Below are positions 10,277-20,988 of a stretch of 64,000 bases of DNA, piece after piece. The position numbers were made by a program, and so were the translations under genes. The stretch is from Rhabdophis nuchalis (Eukaryota; Chordata; Lepidosauria; Squamata; Natricidae): NCBI GenBank assembly GCA_039707465.1, contig CM077643.1:376953919-377017918 (forward strand), in the 5' to 3' direction. A model generated the notes under the pieces. The model did no database searches and was not told the DNA's origin. It saw nothing but the letters and a program-made list of their open reading frames with translations. Position 1 is the stretch's first letter. Every line of letters starts with the position of its first letter.

Positions 10277-10535
10277 GAGCTGCAGTGGCGCAGTAGTTAG
10301 AATGCAGTACTGCATTAGAATGCATTAAAATGCAGTACTTCTGCTGCCTGCCGGCTGCCTGCAATTTGGCAGTTCAAATCTCACCAGGCTCAAGGTTGAC
10401 TCAGCCTTCCATCCTTCTGAGGTGGGTAAAATGAGGACCCAGATTGTTGGGGGCAATATGCTGACTCTTTAAACTGCTTAGAGCGGGCTGTAAAGCACTG
10501 TGAAACAGCATATAAGTCTAAGTGCTATTGCTAAC
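10277..10535 (+). mobile_element. tRNA-derived SINE (GGGGGCAATATGCTGACTCT family)
   Basis: Head GCTGCAGTGGCGCAGTAGTTAGA, then GGCAGTTCAAATCTCACCAGGCTCAAGGTTGACTCAGCC (B-box-like), then TAAAGCACTGTGAAACAGCATATAAGTCTAAGTGCTATTGCTA. Other copies are at 42790-42972 (-), 43977-44212 (-) and 59842-60018 (+). The head contains an internal partial duplication of GAATGCAGTACTGCATTA. Confidence 0.75.
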
Positions 10536-10627
10536 CTACTGCAGCTGGAACTAAGTTACTGAAGCATTCGGGGTATGTTTTTAAGTTTTCCCATCCCAAT
10601 CATGGTGAATTTCTGTTAACTTGGTGA

Positions 10628-10789
<162 letters not shown>

Positions 10790-11510
10790 CATTGATGTGC
10801 AGGATGAAGATGCTGCCTTTAAAGATATCAACATCACCAGGCAGTTTCCACAAAAATGCCACCCAAACGTCCATTCGACTTCCTGAAGAAGCCAACAGCA
10901 GGATTATTCTCTTGATCCAGTGTCTGTTGCCCAGGAATTATTAACATCATATAAAACCCCCAAAACTTAAACAAAGAACTATAATGCAAACTTAAACAAA
11001 GAACAATAATGCAAACGTAAACGTGAGGTTTTGTGTACCCGTTTTACATATTTTTGTTTTGCCAAAAATCAAGAGAAAATCATGCCACCATTATTCAGCA
11101 ATATGACGTGGGGCAGCTCTGTGGGGCACAAAAGGGGCTTGTGAGCCATATATAGTGCAGAAATTCATGATGCTGTGGCTCATTAAGCTTGTCTTCTGTT
11201 ATTCCAGAAAAGCCAAGGGAAGAGTTAAAAAGCTGATTGCAGTGGGAAAATGTCACCATGTGAGCTAGAATAATATCCAAACTGGGGAAGTGCTTTGATT
11301 TAACAAAGTCTCTTTGTTACCTGCTGTTGAAGCAGCATTTAATTCCTTGTATTATAAAAATGTGCTGGGGAGTCTCTGTTGAGGATTTATAAATTATGAG
11401 AATTTCTGGAGATGCATGGAAAATATTTATTATGCAATCATTTGGTTTATACCTCACCTTCCTGCTCTGGCAAGCAGTCAGATGGATAATAAATTTTCTA
11501 TTAAAGGACT
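10790..11510 (+). other. CHRNA2: CHRNA2 3' UTR (extent inferred)
   Basis: Non-repetitive sequence follows the stop codon. A near-duplicate block, CTTAAACAAAGAAC(T)ATAATGCAAAC, occurs twice at about 10967-11014. The first good polyadenylation hexamer, AATAAA, is at 11488-11493, with ATTAAA near 11501. No transcript evidence supports the end. Confidence 0.5.
11488..11493 (+). terminator. CHRNA2: Candidate poly(A) signal of CHRNA2
   Basis: AATAAA lies about 700 bp after the stop codon, the nearest canonical hexamer on the + strand. Position only; no cleavage data. Confidence 0.4.
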
Positions 11511-11763
11511 TAAAGTAGAAATGTTATTAAGATAGTAGCTAGTCATCCATACCCTCTGAGAACTACTGTTAATGAAAGTAAAAAAAAATGTTTCCAGCTT
11601 ATTGCATTCTGGGTTCTGTTCCTCGATTAGGGCACAGCAAAGTCTTCCAATGTGATTCTTGTTGAATATATTGGATTGCAACTCCGATCAAAGGTTGTGC
11701 TGGCTGGGGATAATGGGAGTTGTAAAATGGTGCATTTGGAGGGCACTGCAGTGGAGAGAATAT

Positions 11764-11967
11764 GAACAGCAGTGGGATTCACTTAGGTTTACCACTGGTT
11801 TAGAACTTCCGTGCATGCGTGTGGCCTTCTGTGCATGCGCTTTGCTCATGCGCGACATTGAAAACGAGGCTACATAGGATGTTTTGGAGCCTGGGCAGGT
11901 GGGCAGGTGGGCGCACCCGCAGTTCGCCGCTACCGGTTTGGCCAAACTGGTCTGAACCGGCTGAATA
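11764..11967. mobile_element. hAT-like element remnant (CAGTGGGATTCA... family)
   Basis: CAGTGGGATTCACTTAGGTTTACC followed by GCATGCG-rich sequence and CCGCTACCGGTTTGGCC...GAACCGG. It resembles the elements at 52259-52410 and 54590-54776. It is cut off at 11967 by a CR1 copy. Confidence 0.45.
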
Positions 11968-12501
11968 AGTGGTAAGGCCACACTTGGAATACTGCATACA
12001 GTTTTGGTCGCCACGATGTAGAATAGACGTGGAGACTCTGGAAAGAGTGCAGAGAAGAGCAACCAAGATGATTAGGGGACTGGAGGCTAAAACATATGAA
12101 GAACGGTTGCAGGAACTGGGTATGTCTAGTTTGATGAAGAGAAGGACCAGGGGAGACATGATAGCAGTGTTCCGATATCTCAGAGGGTGCCACAAAGAAG
12201 AGGGAGTCAAACTCTTCTCCAAGGCACCTGGGAGCAGGACAAGAAGCAACGGGTGGAAACTAATCAAGGAGAGAAGCAACTTAGAACTAAGGAGAAATTT
12301 CCTGACAGTAAGAACAATTAACCTCTGGAACAGCTTGCCTCCAGAAGTTGTGAATGCCCCAACCCTGGAAGTCTTTAAGAAGATGTTAGATAGCCATTTG
12401 TCTGAAATGGTATAAGGTTCCTGCCCACGCAGGGGGTTGGACTAGAAGACCTACAAGGTCCCTTCCAACTCTGCTATTGTATTATTGTATTATTGTATTA
12501 A
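11968..12501 (+). mobile_element. CR1 LINE 3' end
   Basis: A 5'-truncated CR1. It encodes the C-terminal reverse transcriptase tail ([54 protein letters not shown]) in one open frame to 12415. The 3' end is CTTCCAACTCTGCTATTG followed by a (TATTG/TATTAT)n tail. Confidence 0.92.
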
Positions 12502-12725
12502 TACCACATCTGGGTATATATTTAAAACAAACTTTTCAGTATCTCTAATTCATGCCTTGGTTATTTGCTGCCTTCATGCATGAAAATTAGCTGATCCCTT
12601 CGTTGGTGCAATTTTTCAGATAGGTGTCCTATTGGGTGTGGCCAATTTTTTGTCAGTGAAGCACAGAGGTTTCAGGTGTGCGCAGTCTCCTTTTTAAATC
12701 ACACCGGCATCCTCTTCTCCTAGGA

Positions 12726-12860
12726 CAGGGGTCTGCAAAGTTGGCTCTTTTAAGACTGGTGGACTTCAACTCCCAGAATTCCCCAGCCAACATGGCTGGC
12801 TGGGGAATTCTGGGAATTGAAGTCCACCAGTCTTAAAAGAGCCAACTTTGCAGACCCCTG
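12726..12860. mobile_element. Hairpin MITE (hAT type), 135 bp
   Basis: A near-perfect palindrome from CAGGGGTCTGCAAAGTTGG to its complement, flanked by the perfect 8-bp duplication TCCTAGGA (12718-12725, 12861-12868). The arms share GACTTCAACTCCCAGAATTCC with the other family members. Confidence 0.93.
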
Positions 12861-13153
12861 TCCTAGGATGTTAAGAGACAAAGATGACCCTGCATAATTG
12901 GCCTACAGGCTTCCCCTTGTTTTTTACACTCATCTCTTTTAAATCTGAGGGTACAAGAAAGGAAGTTTTAAAACCTGGTTTTCAGAATATCATATTCTGC
13001 CCTTCAAAAAAATCTATGAGCATGAGAAATGCAAACCGTTGGTACTTATAGAAAATGGAGTAACTCTTGAATAGCATAGAGACTTTTTAGAGATTCCACT
13101 TTGAACTGCAAGCAAAAAAATGTTTGCAAATATCATAGGATGGGTGGATGGAG

Positions 13154-13350
13154 GAGTGGTGCGATGGCCTAGAGGTGGAGCTCACACCTCACAATCAGGA
13201 GGCTGTGAGTTCAATCCTAGGTAGATGCAGATATTTCTCTCTCTGGGCACAATGAAAATATACCTGCTGAATGGGACTCTGCCTTGGCGACAGGAAGGGC
13301 ATCTGGCCAGTAAACACTCAGCTGCATTCAGTTGCCCAGACACCACCATG
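13154..13350 (+). mobile_element. tRNA-derived SINE
   Basis: The head GTGGTGCGATGGCCTAGAGGTGGAG and B-box-like GTGAGTTCAATCCTAGG resemble a tRNA promoter. The body has GACAGGAAGGGCATCTGGCCAG, and the tail ends near GGGTCATTAAAAGAAGATGG. Only one copy is seen here, so the family is not named. Confidence 0.55.
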
Positions 13351-13709
13351 AAAGGAATTATGGGTCATTAAAAGAAGATGGCAGGATGGGTGGGTGGATG
13401 GAACACCCTTCATTTTGGCTAGTGGCAATTGATTTCCCCTTTGCTGTGGTTCCTTTTCCTGACAAACTGTCATCCCCGATGGCTTACCAGGAGTCCCACT
13501 ATCAGCATCCTCTGCTCCTCTTTGCAGGCAAAGTGAATGGATTCACAGAGGACCAAGATAAGCAGAGAGTGAGTGTGTCACCTGGATGGTCTTGAGCCAA
13601 CCACTGATCATAGAAAGTTTTCAAATCATTTTACTGATTCATCACAGTATCGAGGCTAGGATAACATCTTTGCAATCTGAGTTTTAAAATGCTGCTTTTC
13701 ACAAAACTT

Positions 13710-14009
13710 CAGAAAGTAGAGAGTGCCAAACTATTCTCCAAAGCACCTGAGGGTAGAACAAGAAGCAGTGGGTGGAAACTAATCAAGGAGAGAAGCAACT
13801 TAGAACTGAGGAGAAATTCCTTCACAGTGAGAACAATTAATCAGTGGAACAGCTTGCCTCCAGAAGTTGTGAATGCCCCAACACTGGAAGTCTTTAAGAA
13901 GGTGTTGGATAGCCATTTGTCTGAAATGGTATAAGGTTCCTGCCTAGGCAGGAGGTTGGACTAGAAGATCTCCAAGGTCCCTTCCAACTCTGCTATTGTA
14001 TTGTATTGT
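13710..14009 (+). mobile_element. CR1 LINE 3' end (short)
   Basis: A 5'-truncated CR1 whose frame 13689-13934 carries KLIKERSNLELRRN and the HLSEMV end, with a (TATTG)n tail near 13997-14009. Confidence 0.9.
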
Positions 14010-14797
14010 AAGTAGAATTGGTATTTTTGATTGAGAACCCTGTCCCACTCTCCAATTCGGTGAGTAATCTTGTTTCTCCATCAACATTTTCACTTGGATT
14101 GTGTACTTGGTGGCACAACCCATCTCCCTTGATGAAATGCAAGCACATGGGAATCCATATAGCCAATTTAGTCACTTTTTGGGCCTGGTTCATCTCTAAG
14201 ACTAAGCCATGATGCAGGGGCAGGCAATGATTTTCGGAACCACTTTAAAAGACTAAAAGGGCAGTGGATATAGGTGAACAGTGACTACATGTTGTCATTA
14301 AAATCAACACAGCCAAGTGTTTTGCTTGTTTTATGAGGCATCAAGGAATTATAAGTGTTATTCCTTTAATACTTTCTGCCCTGGCAAACTTGGAAAAATG
14401 CTCAGGGTTTTTTGTTTTTAAGGGGTGATTAAGTCATTGATTTTGCTTTTTAAAACCCTCAAGCATTGGAAAAAGGCCCACAGACTTACCATCGTGCAGA
14501 GTAATGGTAAGAGTCAATAATTTGCCAAGGGGCTTCCAACAGCAAGTGAATATACAACATTTTTTTAAAATATCCAGCCTAGTCAACCTTGTTTTAATTG
14601 TTTCCCCCTCACCTTTACATTTTTTTACATGAAAAAAATGGCTGGAATACAATGTATGGGCGTCAGAAAAGTTTGAGACAACTTGAATTTGAGACCTCTT
14701 GAGACTATTAATGCTGGCTTGATGAATAACCAAAAACGTGCATATGCTGTAATTCTCTGTGAATCCTGTGAATATAGCAAAGTATCATAAGCCGTCT
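14010..14797. other. Intergenic, nothing recognised
   Basis: Between the convergent genes. No open frame of interest and no repeat could be identified. Confidence 0.4.
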
Positions 14798-14805
14798 ACA
14801 TATGA

Positions 14806-15037
14806 CAGGGATGTCCAAACTTGGGAACTTTAAGAGTTGTAGACTTCAACTCCCAGAATTCCCCAGCCAGCTATGCTGGCTGGGGAATTCTGGGAGTTGA
14901 AGTCCACAAGTCTTAAAGTTCCCAGGTTTGGACATCCCTGTCTTAGCTGAATGTGAAGGCATTTCAATGCAACAATGAAAGCATTTCTGGGAGTTGAAGT
15001 CCACAACTTTTAAAGTTCCCAAGTTTGGACACCCCTG
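14806..15037. mobile_element. Three-armed hairpin MITE (hAT type), 232 bp
   Basis: The perfect 8-bp duplication ACATATGA flanks 14806-15037 (14798-14805, 15038-15045). 14806-14940 is a complete 135-bp hairpin of the family. A 51-bp spacer follows, then a third arm (GGGAGTTGAAGTCCACAAC... ending GTTTGGACACCCCTG). The duplication encloses all three arms, so the unit inserted as one piece or grew in place. Confidence 0.85.
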
Positions 15038-15239
15038 ACATATGAGATGCTTTAAAGAGAGGTAGCGTGGCTCTGTCAATAGAGTGCAAGTTGTAATAAG
15101 ATGAAGCACCAAGAAAATTTGTGTGGAGTGGCCACTACATTACTGTCATCATTGTAGCTATTTTATTATTGCACATAGATGACACTAGTTTGACATCCCT
15201 GAACTATGGTTCTTCAGGTTGCAGTCAGGGAGTCCTCCA

Positions 15240-15692
15240 GGGGTGGGTTCCTGCCAGTTCTAACCTTTTCTATAGAAGAGGTTCCACAAATCTAGTGCCG
15301 TTTAGAACCAGTTCCAGCTCCCTCCCCCGCTCATCCGCGCATCATCAAGATGAAGAGCGAGAGGAGGAATTCTGGGAGTTGAAAGCCACAAGTCTGAAAG
15401 CTGTCAAGTTTGAACACCCCTGGATTTTTTTTCTAAAGGATTAAGGGTGCAAGGGGCTTGTAACTTGACAGCTGTAGACTTGAGTGCCTCAAATACCAGA
15501 GTTTCTGAACCAACATTTTGGTTGCTAAGCAAAAGCGTTGTTAAGTGAGTTTCACCCCATTTTACAAGTTGGCCATGCCCACCTAGTCACGTGACTGCCA
15601 AGCCACTCCCACCCAGTCACATGACCGCTAAGCCACTCCCACAAAATAGGCCACACCTACAGAAGAGGTTCTAATTTTTGAAACCCACCACT
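15240..15692. mobile_element. hAT-like non-autonomous element, CAGGGGTGGGTT family
   Basis: Begins CAGGGGTGGGTTCCTGCCAG and ends AAACCCACCACTG. It is flanked by the perfect 8-bp duplication GAGTCCTC (15232-15239, 15693-15700). Inverted relative to the copy at 8137-8653. It embeds a partial hairpin-MITE-like segment (GGAATTCTGGGAGTTGAAAG). Confidence 0.85.
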
Positions 15693-15760
15693 GGAGTCCT
15701 CCCAGCTGTAGAGCATTTTCAACTGTAAAATGTCAGGGACCAAACCTGCAACCTCTATGT

Positions 15761-15890
15761 TAGGGGTGTCCAACTCGCGGCCCATGGGCCAGATGCATCA
15801 TACGCTGGCCACGCCCATCACCGAAGGGGGTGGGGAAAGCCATGATACATCACGTGACAACAACATGATGATGCAAGTATGACACCCCTG
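15761..15890. mobile_element. hAT MITE, CAGGGGTGTCAAACTC family
   Basis: TAGGGGTGTCCAACTCGCGGCCC ... TATGACACCCCTG, flanked by CTCTATGT / CTCTTTGT (7 of 8 match). Same family as 35999-36187 and 60732-60867. Confidence 0.8.
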
Positions 15891-15899
15891 CTCTTTGTG

Positions 15900-16949
15900 C
15901 AGATAGTAAAGCATGACACTGCATTATGGCACCACATCAGATCTGTAGATAAGAACAAAATGATGATGAAGTGATGAAGAAATGGAAGATCAGCCACTGG
16001 AGTTTTATATTTAATTTATCTCAGGCAAAATAAACAACATTGCTTTAATTTTCTGATCAAAACCCACATAGCAAACAAAGTTTTCTAAACTTCTTTTTTT
16101 TTTAAACACATAAAGATAATATGAAGAAGTAATGGATAAACTGTGCTGACCTCATATAGGTCAAGAAATATAAATACCTTGTCAATTTCTTAGGCACCTT
16201 TTCCAGCTTCCTCCCTCTCCTCCCCTCCCCCCCCCATCCCTTCCTCTCCCTCAGGAATGAGATACCTGCATTCAAGACAATAGGATTACAAACATATTAA
16301 TGGCTTCTAATCCTTCAAAACGTGCTTGGTTTCAACAGAAGCATCAATTTCAGTAGCAAAATGTAAGCCCCATATTTATGAAGCATAATACCAATGCTTA
16401 CCTTTAATTTCAAATTATAATTCAGTAGCAAATATGGGATCAGATCTGTGTTTGATCTATATTTATAAGTGGAGGGAAGATATGTACAACTCCCCTCCCC
16501 AGCTGTACTATTGTCATTTACATCTAAACTTGCAACCTTATATCTAAAAACCCAGAAAGATTGTGGTGGCTACAAGTAGCTTTTCAAGTTAACCAGCTTA
16601 TAATGGCTGAAACACCTCCAACTTCTAAAACCCTGATGCCCTTCTGTACTTCTTATGGCTTTATACATTTATTTGAATCTGTATAATCGACAGAGCGAGA
16701 TCTATGGTTTAAACTGGTTCAAAAATTCAATAAATGAGGCTATTAAGGGAAGAAGATTTAGGGAGGGCGCACACATTCAGATAGGGCCATTAAATATATG
16801 TTTCTATACAACACAGAAAGATGCACAGTCTCTTCTGAGGAACCAGCATCCCCATGGGAACATCTTCAGTCAAAATAGATGTAGCAAGACCTAGCAAACA
16901 TATTCTCCCTCACTAGGCTTTTTAGAACCCTTGGATCAACCAAGGAGAA
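15900..16949. other. Intergenic gap, nothing recognised
   Basis: The C-run near 16200-16245 and A/T-rich stretches are simple sequence. Part of this gap could be a longer PTK2B 3' UTR isoform. Confidence 0.4.
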
Positions 16950-17404
16950 ATCTTACGTGTCATTTTATTTTATTTTTTTGCTTATCCTGAGAACAGTGTA
17001 GAGGCTCATAAGCTATCCCCACCCATCCCTGCCTTTCTCCAGTGGGACAAACTGTATCACTTGATGCCAGAGGTACTGTCAAAGGAAGCAGAACATATTC
17101 GGAAGTCACTTTCTATGATGGGACGACTGGTGCAGATTCAGAGTTCAAAGTTTGGTTGAAAGAATCATCACCTTGGGACTAGGATCCTCTCGTGCACACA
17201 GTGGCCCTTAGCAGCATTGTCCACAGAACACTGGAGGGAAACAAAAAGGTCTCTTCCTTGCCCTGAGCATGGCTTCTCCGTTGCTCTCAGAAGACAGACG
17301 TGACAAAATCAAAGACACAAGCAGTTTTTGGTGAGGCAGGATGGGGGACAGGATGTGAACGTTGTGGAGGGGTGGTTAAAAAATCCGTAAGTCAGCCCTC
17401 TCGA
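16950..17404 (-). other. PTK2B: PTK2B 3' UTR (inferred)
   Basis: Non-repetitive sequence between the TGA stop and the first AATAAA cluster. No transcript evidence. Confidence 0.5.
16964..16974 (-). terminator. PTK2B: Candidate poly(A) signals of PTK2B
   Basis: On the minus strand two overlapping AATAAA hexamers read from 16974 to 16964, about 440 bp after the stop codon. This is the nearest canonical signal. Confidence 0.45.
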
Positions 17405-17620
17405 TCACTCAAAAGAGACCTTCACAAGGTTGGCTCGCATCTTGGCTTGGTCTACAGCATCCAGGAGATTCTTTGCATCCACAGCCAGAGTATGCGAAGC
17501 CGTTAACATCTGGCGTTTGCACTCCTCGCTCAATGAGGTCATAGAATTCTGCTGAGCCAGACGCATCTTGTTGATCAGTTCCGCAAGGTCCTTATTTAGG
17601 AGCTTCTGGGTACCCTCAAT
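17405..17620 (-). CDS. PTK2B: PTK2B exon P21: FAT domain C-terminus and stop
   Basis: 71 residues beginning IEGTQKLLNKDLAELI and including SEECKRQMLTASHTLAV and DAKNLLDAVDQAK, the last FAT helices that bind paxillin. The acceptor is CATTGGCAG and the stop is TGA at 17405-17407. The last ~8 residues (NLVKVSFE) differ from the human NLAHPPAE-type end. Confidence 0.97.
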   Translation of the reverse strand: MEGTQKLLNKDLAELINKMRLAQQNSMTSLSEECKRQMLTASHTLAVDAKNLLDAVDQAKMRANLVKVSFE

Positions 17621-17751
17621 CTGCCAATGAGAAACACACAGCAATAGGGGGCCCATTAAATCCAGTATTATTTCAAGGTCAATTTTAACAGGGTGTTTTA
17701 AGACAACCCCAATTAACTCTCATATGATTCCACATTTATTGCTTTAAAGGT

Positions 17752-17933
17752 AAATGTTCGCCTCAGACATACGTGCTAGTTGTTGCTAACTCTAGGGGGC
17801 GGTGCTCATCTCCGTTTCAAAGCCAAAGAGCCAGCGCTGTCCAAAGACGTCTACATGGTCATGTGGCCGGCATGACTAAATGCCAAAGGCGCACGGAACG
17901 CTTTCCACCAAAGGTGGCCCCTATTTTTCTACT
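17752..17933 (-). mobile_element. Sauria-type SINE, 5'-truncated
   Basis: Read on the minus strand it starts at AGTAGAAAAATAGG and runs through GAGATGAGCACCGCCCCCTAGAG to its tail. It abuts the composite element at 17934. Confidence 0.75.
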
Positions 17934-18559
17934 AAGTATGGATATCTAAATAAAAAGCAAGCAAGCATAGAAGCACTATGGCCATTGATGCTGCTGTCAA
18001 AGAATATCCAGTTTATTTTAGGTAAGGTAAAGGTTCCCCTTGCACACATGTGCTACTCATTCCTCACTCTAGGGCAGTAGTTCTCAACCTGTGGGTCTGG
18101 ACCCCTTTGGGGATCCTTTCACAGGGGTCGCCTAAGTCCATCAGAAAACACATATTTTTGATGATCTTAGGAACTGAGACACCAATTTTATGTTTAGGGG
18201 TCACCACAACATACGGAACTGTATTAAAGGGTCGCAGCATTGGGAAGGTTGAGAAGCACTGCTCTAGGGGGTGGTGCTCATCTCCATTATAAAGCCAGCG
18301 CTGTCCAAAGACATCTCTGTCATCCTGTGACTGGCATGACTAAATGCTGAAGGCACACAGAATGCTGTTACCTTCCCACCAAAGGTGGTTCCTATTTTTC
18401 TACTTGCATTTTTATGTGCTTTCGAACTGCTAGGTTGGCAGAAGCTGGGACAAGTAACGGGAGCTCACTCCATTATGTGGCGCAAGGGATTCGAACTGCT
18501 AAACTGCCGACCTTCTGATCGACAAGCTCAGCATCTTAGCCACTGAGCCACCTTGTCCC
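17934..18559 (-). mobile_element. SINE + SPIN composite, copy A (with ~90 bp shared 3' flank)
   Basis: Minus-strand Sauria-type SINE: 5' end at 18559, tail near 18022. A SPIN-like element is inserted at 18075-18261. Past the SINE tail, 17934-18021 matches the flank of copy B at 61097-61699, including GCAGCATCAATGGCCATAGTG. Similarity stops exactly at the SINE 5' end on one side and at CCATACTT on the other. Confidence 0.9.
18075..18261. mobile_element. SPIN-like hAT MITE inserted in SINE (copy A)
   Basis: CAGTAGTTCTCAACCTGTGGGTC ... GGTTGAGAAGCACTG, flanked by the perfect 8-bp duplication CTCTAGGG (18067-18074, 18262-18269), which is SINE sequence. The ends and the AAACACATATTT, GTATTAAAGGGTCGC blocks resemble the SPIN non-autonomous elements known from squamates and other tetrapods. 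The internal region is shortened relative to the recalled SPIN pattern. Confidence 0.85.
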
Positions 18560-19070
18560 TATTTATTTGCTTGAGCTTTTAGTAAAAAAAGTAATACATT
18601 CAAAATGCCAAAGGATATTTCATTATATATTTCAAAATAGATTAACAAACAGAACCTCAACTATGAAATACTATCAGCATATTAACGGCTTCTTTTTACT
18701 GAGACAAAACACTGTTGTAAAACTGCCAACTCAGTGTTGTCTATTCTGATAACCGTTAGTTTCACATATGCCATCTAATATGTCATCTTCTGGTGTTATT
18801 ACTGACTCTCAGAATAAGTACTTTCCAAATCTTGGATAAAAGGTTTTCTAATTTCTTTAAAGAGATGATACCAAGTATTGAATCCTGGACCTTCTGCAGG
18901 CCGAGAAAACTCTTTGCCACTGCCTTTGATCTCTGCTCAGTTCTTGCACTAGTAGATACAGGATTTCAAATAAATTATTCTTATAATTGGCACAATCTCT
19001 TGCCAGGAATTAGCCAAGGTTGGCAGGCCCATTTCTGAATCAGAAAGATTTACTGTTGATCAAGATTCAC
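18560..19070 (-). other. PTK2B intron, nothing recognised
   Basis: No repeat or conserved frame was seen between the composite and exon P20. Confidence 0.45.
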
Positions 19071-19151
19071 CTCAGTGCGTGAGGATGCAGGTAGAGCCGG
19101 AAGGATGTCATCCACACTCCCAATGAGTTTTCGGAGAGAAAGACCCACATC
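19071..19151 (-). CDS. PTK2B: PTK2B exon P20: FAT domain
   Basis: 81 nt, phase 0 to 0: DVGLSLRKLIGSVDDILPAL ... SSRTE. Acceptor TTTTGTAG, donor GTGAAT. It closely matches the vertebrate FAT helix 2 region. Confidence 0.97.
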
Positions 19152-19635
19152 CTACAAAAGGAAAAAGTCAGAATGTAATGTGAAAATTATTCCAGCTATT
19201 TTGGTTCATTGCATGAAGGTTCTAACTATATAGGGAACTTGCATGAATGGAAGATGCAGTCTAGAAAATATTGCCTAGAGGAGTTTTTATTGCAGAATCC
19301 TATGAGAACTTTATGAGTTCTGTGAAAGACTAAACAAAGAAACAAATAAATATTCTTTAGGACACCATCAGTTTTTTATGACAACAGTTTTGCCTTTTGA
19401 TTTGGGCTCTAGATATTTTTTTTTGGTCATTTGCAGCCAGGAGACCCGAATAAATTTTGACACCCCCCTACCAAAGTATATGTTCAGCTTGCCTTTGTGG
19501 TTTTTCTGAGCTTCTGATAGGCCTCTTATGCTCTCCACTGCCTTAATGATTCTTTTAACTCAGCCACCTCTGCCTGGTACTTCCTAAAGGAACACTAATA
19601 AAATGATAATACTGACTTTCTAAATCCTAGCACAC

Positions 19636-20137
19636 CAATACAATACAATACAATAGCAGAGTTGGAAGGGACCTTGGAGGTCATCTAGTCCAACTCCCTG
19701 CCTAGGCAGGAAGCCCTATACCATTTCAGACAAATGGCTACCCAACATCTTCTTAAAGACTTGCAGTGTTGGGGCATTCACAACCTCTGGAGGCAAGCTG
19801 TTCCACTGGTTAATTGTTCTATCTGTCAGGAAATTTCTACTCAGTTTTAAGTTGCTTCTCTCCTTGATTAGTTTCCACCCATTGCTTCTTGTTCTGCCCT
19901 CAGGTGCCTTGGAGAATAGTTTGACTCCCTCTTCTTTGTGGCAACCCCTGAGATATTGGAACACTGCTATCATGTCTCCTAGTCCTTCTTTTCATTCAAC
20001 TAGACATACGCAGTTCCTGCAACCGTTCTTCATATGTTTTAGTCTCCAGTCCCCTAATCATCTTGGTTGCTCTTCTCTGCGCTCTTTCTAGAGCCTCCAC
20101 ATCTTTTCTACATCGTGGCGACCAAAACTGGATGCCA
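19636..20137 (-). mobile_element. CR1 LINE 3' end
   Basis: Minus-strand CR1: the (CAATA)n tail lies at 19636-19653 and the body extends to about 20137. The frame is broken (AGACATACGC / CACTTCAGC region). It lies in the intron between P19 and P20. Confidence 0.9.
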
Positions 20138-20347
20138 CTTCAGCAGCTGCCTGCTACTTGGTCCCTACAACTGGATCCTTGGTTTGTTCCTTCCTGACTC
20201 ATTCTGGATTCTCTTATTGTATGGGCTTAGATTGGTTTCTACTTGAGGACAGTCTCATGTTTGTGTTTATACTTCGCACTGCTTTCTTTCCTTTCCATAT
20301 ACCATTCTGAGAACTTGCTCAGGGTTGGGTCAAATAAAAGTACATAC

Positions 20348-20494
20348 TTTAACAACCAAAATATATCGCTCAGGTGGATGGTTGCTGACTTCATTCTTCA
20401 ACCTCAGGACAGCCTTCACCAGCCCCATGACATCACTGTAGACAGGATCATCTGTTCGATCGAGATTGGCTGTGGGAGTCGGCTGCAGGGACAT
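20348..20494 (-). CDS. PTK2B: PTK2B exon P19: start of FAT domain
   Basis: 147 nt, phase 0 to 0, beginning MSLQPTPTANLDRTDDPVYS and ending RYILVVK. Acceptor CTCTTTTTCAG, donor GTATGT. The tyrosine equivalent to human Tyr881 is present but followed by S-D-V instead of L-N-V, removing the Asn at +2. Confidence 0.96.
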
Positions 20495-20988
20495 CTGAAA
20501 AAGAGGGAACACAGTTACTCTCCAATAAGCCTTCCCCAACCCAGAGGCATTCCTCTTCATTATTATTTATCATTCTTTTTAATCACCCTTTTTACTTATT
20601 TTATTACCATGTAATGTAGAGTTTGGATTTTGGAAGGCTTCCAAAGGGACATAAAATAACAATTAGAAATGCAACAGAACATCTACCAGAATGAAGTCTG
20701 TATTTCATTTCTTTTTTTTTATGAAAAAAAAGTTTTATTGGTTTTTACAAAATTTTTAAAAATAGGAAAAGGGTATAAGGTATTACAAAGATATTTTGAG
20801 GACATCTATGTCGGAGGTGTCGGCCCCCTCCGAGGCTTCTTACAAAAAAATAAATAAATAAGATAATACAAATCATTTTTCATTTCCCTACAAAGTGGAA
20901 AGAGATACAAATATATCATTTTATATTCATGCAATCAATCATTAATTCTATAAACATCCAGATAGAGGTTACACTATATAGAAAAAAG

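Noticed and set aside
10277..10400. tRNA gene
   Set aside because: tRNA-like head of a repeated SINE family; no complete cloverleaf was seen.
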